Shown in pieces: positions 61,849 through 64,000 of a stretch of 64,000 nt of DNA. This stretch comes from Candidatus Rifleibacteriota bacterium. Lineage in GTDB: Bacteria > Muiribacteriota > Ozemobacteria > Ozemobacterales > Ozemobacteraceae. Position 1 is the stretch's first letter. Every line of letters starts with the position of its first letter. The stretch is taken from positions 248,001 through 312,000 of the forward strand of contig JANJUX010000016.1 of the NCBI GenBank assembly GCA_024710355.1. Reading direction: 5' to 3'. Both the position numbers and the translations under genes were made by a program. Under the pieces are notes generated by a model. That model did not search any database, had not been told where the DNA came from, and saw only the letters and a program-made list of their open reading frames with translations.

Positions 61849-61890
61849 TGCGATCCCCGCGCTTATTCCCGGAAGGGGAAGGCGGAGATC
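61849..61890. repeat. Palindromic intergenic repeat (copy B, decayed)
   Basis: The stretch CGATCCCCGCGCTTATTCCC and the GGAAGGGGAAGG that follows match copy A at 49250 at about three bases in four over 30 bases. It lacks the second half of that element. It lies just after the serine hydrolase gene. Confidence 0.4.
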
Positions 61891-61951
61891 AAGCTGCTGA
61901 TCAAACACAGATCATCAGGTCTGATGTGACAAAAAGTCAGAACTCTTTCGC

Positions 61952-61988
61952 AACGAACGCCGGTTATCTAAACGGCGTTCGTTTTTTT
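61952..61988 (+). terminator. Terminator after the serine hydrolase gene
   Basis: CGAACGCCG (61954-61962) pairs with CGGCGTTCG (61973-61981), with outer A-T pairs, followed by seven Ts. Confidence 0.9.
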
Positions 61989-62020
61989 GCCCGGCAGATA
62001 AAAAATCCGACGCCGGTACA

Positions 62021-62049
62021 TTGACGCTTCCCTGATCGATTCTTATACT
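62021..62049 (+). promoter_or_regulatory. Promoter for the C39-like peptidase gene
   Basis: TTGACG at 62021-62026 and TATACT at 62044-62049 with a 17-base spacer, about 45 bases ahead of the ATG at 62095. One of the best promoter matches in the window. Confidence 0.75.
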
Positions 62050-62094
62050 TGAAGAAAAATCGACAATTTCGACCAGCATTTATGGAGGTCGCTT

Positions 62095-63366
62095 ATGAAA
62101 AAATCTAAATCGGTAATCAGATCCTGGGCAGTTGCAGCAGCCATGATAATGGTTCTGGCAGGTGCAAACCTGGCCGGTGCCGCCAGCATACCCCAGGAGG
62201 TCGAAGAACTGCGCCTTAAATACGAGCGCCTGTATCAGCAGTATACCCAGGCACTCAGCGATGCTAAAAGCAGCACCGCCGCCGAACTCGGCAAAGAGGT
62301 CGAATTGGCCAAGCGCCGGTATGAAGAAGCCAGAAAGGCTCTGACTCCGTCGCAGAAAACCCAGGAAAAGATAAAAGAAACAGCCGAAACGGTCAAAAAT
62401 ACCGTCGACAAGCTTTTCTCTTCCGGCGACAAGAACGAAACCCCGACTGCGGTTGCCAGCAAAGAGCTGCCCGGTTACAGCGACTTCAAGATCAGCATCG
62501 ATGGCGATAACTATTGCGGCCAGTTTGCCATGACCTCTGTGTTTAATGGCATGGGCATTGCCAAAGACCCGCAGAAGATTTATCAGGATACCAACCCGGC
62601 CGGCATTTTCACCGGCCCGCCGACCATCGTCGAGTATCTCAACATGAACGGCATCGATGCCTCGCAGAAGCACAATGCCAGCCTCGGCGACCTGACCCGC
62701 AAAATCGATGCCGGTCTGCCGGTAGTCGTGCTGATGAACTCAGGCGGCGGGGTTCCGCATTGGGTTAACGTCTATGGTTACAACACCGATGCCGAAGGCA
62801 AAGTGGTTTCTCTGAAGCTGCGTGACTCATACTGGGGCACCAGCAAGGGTTACGAAATGGATGTCGAACGCTTCAAAACTGCCTGGAACGACCCGGTCGG
62901 AACCAAGCTGCCGAACAGTCTGCTGGGCTACAGCAATCTGATGATCGACATCAAGGGCACCCGCGAACCGGCACAGTCTCCTTCTGCACTTAATTTCAAC
63001 TTCAACACCGCCATGGAAGACAACATGTCGAGCGGTATCAATGATGTGGTAACCGGCTTCAAACGCATCGCTCCGATGCAGCTGGCCGGTGGCATCACCA
63101 AATGCGTTCTCGGGATTCCGGGCACCGTTCTTGGCGTAACTGCCAAGGGCATCAACAAGCTCGGCGACATGACCGTAGACTGGGGTAAATCACGCCTCGA
63201 CAAGGGCGGATTCGGCAACACCCTGCTTGGCGGCACCGCCGTAGTCGGCGGCAGTGTGGTCAAAGCTGTCGGTTACGTGGCAAAAGCCTCTGGCAACCTG
63301 CTCTCTGGTGTTGCAACCATGGCCGGTAACTTCACCAAAAAGCTCGGCTACGTGTTTGCCCGCTGA
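62095..63366 (+). CDS. Exported C39-like cysteine peptidase with coiled coil and Gly-rich tail
   Basis: A 423-residue exported protein (signal peptide about 1-29). A coiled coil (about 35-105, rich in Glu, Arg and Lys) precedes a papain-like domain with the C39 pattern: Cys141 in YCGQFAMTSV, His222 in HWVNVYGYN and Asp244 in LRDSYWG. The last 110 residues are rich in Gly, Val, Ala and Lys with an amphipathic look (GTVLGVTAKGINKLGDM), unlike ordinary C39 proteins. The substrate is unknown. TATGGAGGTC precedes the ATG. Confidence 0.72.
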   Translation: MKKSKSVIRSWAVAAAMIMVLAGANLAGAASIPQEVEELRLKYERLYQQYTQALSDAKSSTAAELGKEVELAKRRYEEARKALTPSQKTQEKIKETAETVKNTVDKLFSSGDKNETPTAVASKELPGYSDFKISIDGDNYCGQFAMTSVFNGMGIAKDPQKIYQDTNPAGIFTGPPTIVEYLNMNGIDASQKHNASLGDLTRKIDAGLPVVVLMNSGGGVPHWVNVYGYNTDAEGKVVSLKLRDSYWGTSKGYEMDVERFKTAWNDPVGTKLPNSLLGYSNLMIDIKGTREPAQSPSALNFNFNTAMEDNMSSGINDVVTGFKRIAPMQLAGGITKCVLGIPGTVLGVTAKGINKLGDMTVDWGKSRLDKGGFGNTLLGGTAVVGGSVVKAVGYVAKASGNLLSGVATMAGNFTKKLGYVFAR

Positions 63367-63379
63367 GCCAATCTAAATC

Positions 63380-63562
63380 ATGGGAATCTTCGCAGGTCTC
63401 TCAACAGCTTATGTAATGGGTGCCTTTGCCTTTCAGGCGATAGCACTGGGGTTTATCGGCCTCGATGCACGCTGTCAGGCACGCCGAATGTTGTGGTTGC
63501 TGCTGACCCTTTTTACCGGCCCGGTTGGTCTGCTGGTTTACTTTCTCAAGGGCCGAAACTGA
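63380..63562 (+). CDS. Small membrane protein (60 residues)
   Basis: Two membrane helices (about 8-27 and 36-55); the second half MLWLLLTLFTGPVGLLVYFL resembles the short N-terminal membrane hairpin found alone or on phospholipase-D-type proteins. It starts 13 bases after the peptidase gene and is closed by a strong terminator, so it is probably part of the same transcript. Confidence 0.65.
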   Translation: MGIFAGLSTAYVMGAFAFQAIALGFIGLDARCQARRMLWLLLTLFTGPVGLLVYFLKGRN

Positions 63563-63574
63563 ATATGTCTGCCG

Positions 63575-63611
63575 ACCGGAGCTGTCAGATTGCGACAGCT
63601 CCGGTTTTTTT
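63575..63611 (+). terminator. Terminator after the small membrane protein gene
   Basis: ACCGGAGCTGTC (63575-63586) pairs with GACAGCTCCGGT (63594-63605) over 12 bases and runs into seven Ts. Confidence 0.92.
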
Positions 63612-63679
63612 ACGCTTTTATTATTGTTAACCATGCACCAATCAATTAATATGAATAAAATGATGAAAGGTGCAGAAAA

Positions 63680-64000
63680 ATGGGAAAGAACAAACTTTTC
63701 AGGCTGCTGGCCTGCATGTTGGTATTTTCTCTTGCTACAAGCACAATAACCATGGCCAGAACCGGATACCGTGAGCCCGCCCGCAATATTACCAGAATTG
63801 TCGACACACCGAATCCGCCGCAGATCAGTGTAAGTCCGGCAGGACATCATGCCCTGCTCGTCGAATACACAACGCAGCTCAGTCTCGAAGATCTCGCCGA
63901 ACCGCAGGCAAAACTTGCCGGCATCAGAATTCTTACCAGATACAATATTCCGCGGCGCAGCTATTTCGTTCAGAGCATGAAACTGCTCGACCTGGCCAGT
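63680..64000 (+). CDS. Start of a secreted peptidase, probably S9 (prolyl oligopeptidase) family; cut by window
   Basis: An ATG at 63680 with AAAGG upstream opens a frame that runs past the end of the window (107 codons seen). It begins with a signal peptide (about 1-28, ending TMAR). Residues VDTPNPPQISVSPAGHHALL and then LAEPQAKLAGIRILTRYNIP resemble the start of secreted S9 peptidases of the glutamyl endopeptidase/acylaminoacyl group, which open with Pro-rich and LAGLRI segments. The catalytic domain is outside the window. Confidence 0.6.
   Translation, partial: MGKNKLFRLLACMLVFSLATSTITMARTGYREPARNITRIVDTPNPPQISVSPAGHHALLVEYTTQLSLEDLAEPQAKLAGIRILTRYNIPRRSYFVQSMKLLDLAS

Noticed and set aside
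1..64000. CRISPR arrays, tRNA or rRNA genes, insertion sequences, prophage
   Set aside because: No regular direct repeats with spacers, no cloverleaf with T-loop, no transposase or phage gene was seen in gaps or frames.

Overview
The window comes from a flagellated, chemotactic bacterium with two membranes. Evidence for this is the flagellar type III export genes, many lipoprotein and signal-peptide genes, and a secretin. Codon use is even and moderately GC-rich, TTG and GTG starts with good Shine-Dalgarno sites are common, and no prophage, insertion sequence, CRISPR array, tRNA or rRNA was seen. I cannot place the organism firmly. The mix of flagella, many secreted proteins of unknown family and a lone secretin operon would suit a little-studied phylum such as the Riflebacteria/Ozemobacteria, but that is only a guess.

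Layout. 1-7615 (+) is a flagellar export and placement operon: the end of fliQ, then fliR, flhB, flhA, an unusual FlhG-like protein without an ATPase site, flhG and flhF. 7676-11623 (+) has its own promoter and encodes CheA and a kinase-less CheA/CheW hybrid. A membrane sensor resembling a degenerate histidine kinase and an MFS transporter follow (11704-14356).

14484-31070 holds the most striking content: six related secreted proteins of an unrecognised family (one at 14484 on +, four in tandem at 17119-25184 on -, one divergent member at 29547-31070) plus a small lipoprotein that may be a shortened relative. The divergent member lies inside an operon read leftwards from a clear promoter at 34863-34891. 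That operon encodes two Ig-like lipoproteins, a secretin with an extra C-terminal beta-sandwich, the family member, and a 1416-residue lipoprotein with TIG and NHL repeats. I propose this as an undescribed envelope or secretion system; that is inference.

34967-40966 (-) carries two prepilin-like genes, alaS, ruvX, a small unknown protein and a HEAT-repeat protein. 41034-47418 is a mixed stretch with small secreted and membrane proteins, a lipid-type methyltransferase, a large basic protein and ruvC. 47448-51993 (-) encodes a hybrid histidine kinase and a CheB-CheR-PAS fusion. After a 637-base non-coding stretch come a zinc-ribbon/TPR protein, a cold-shock protein and lysS. 55421-64000 holds secreted enzymes and housekeeping genes: a putative zinc metallopeptidase, an EamA transporter, an unknown secreted protein with a newly noted 51-residue membrane protein, trxB, a class-A beta-lactamase-like hydrolase, a C39-like cysteine peptidase, a small membrane protein and the start of a probable S9 peptidase. 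Strong hairpin terminators and sigma70-type promoters mark most of the unit boundaries in this last part.
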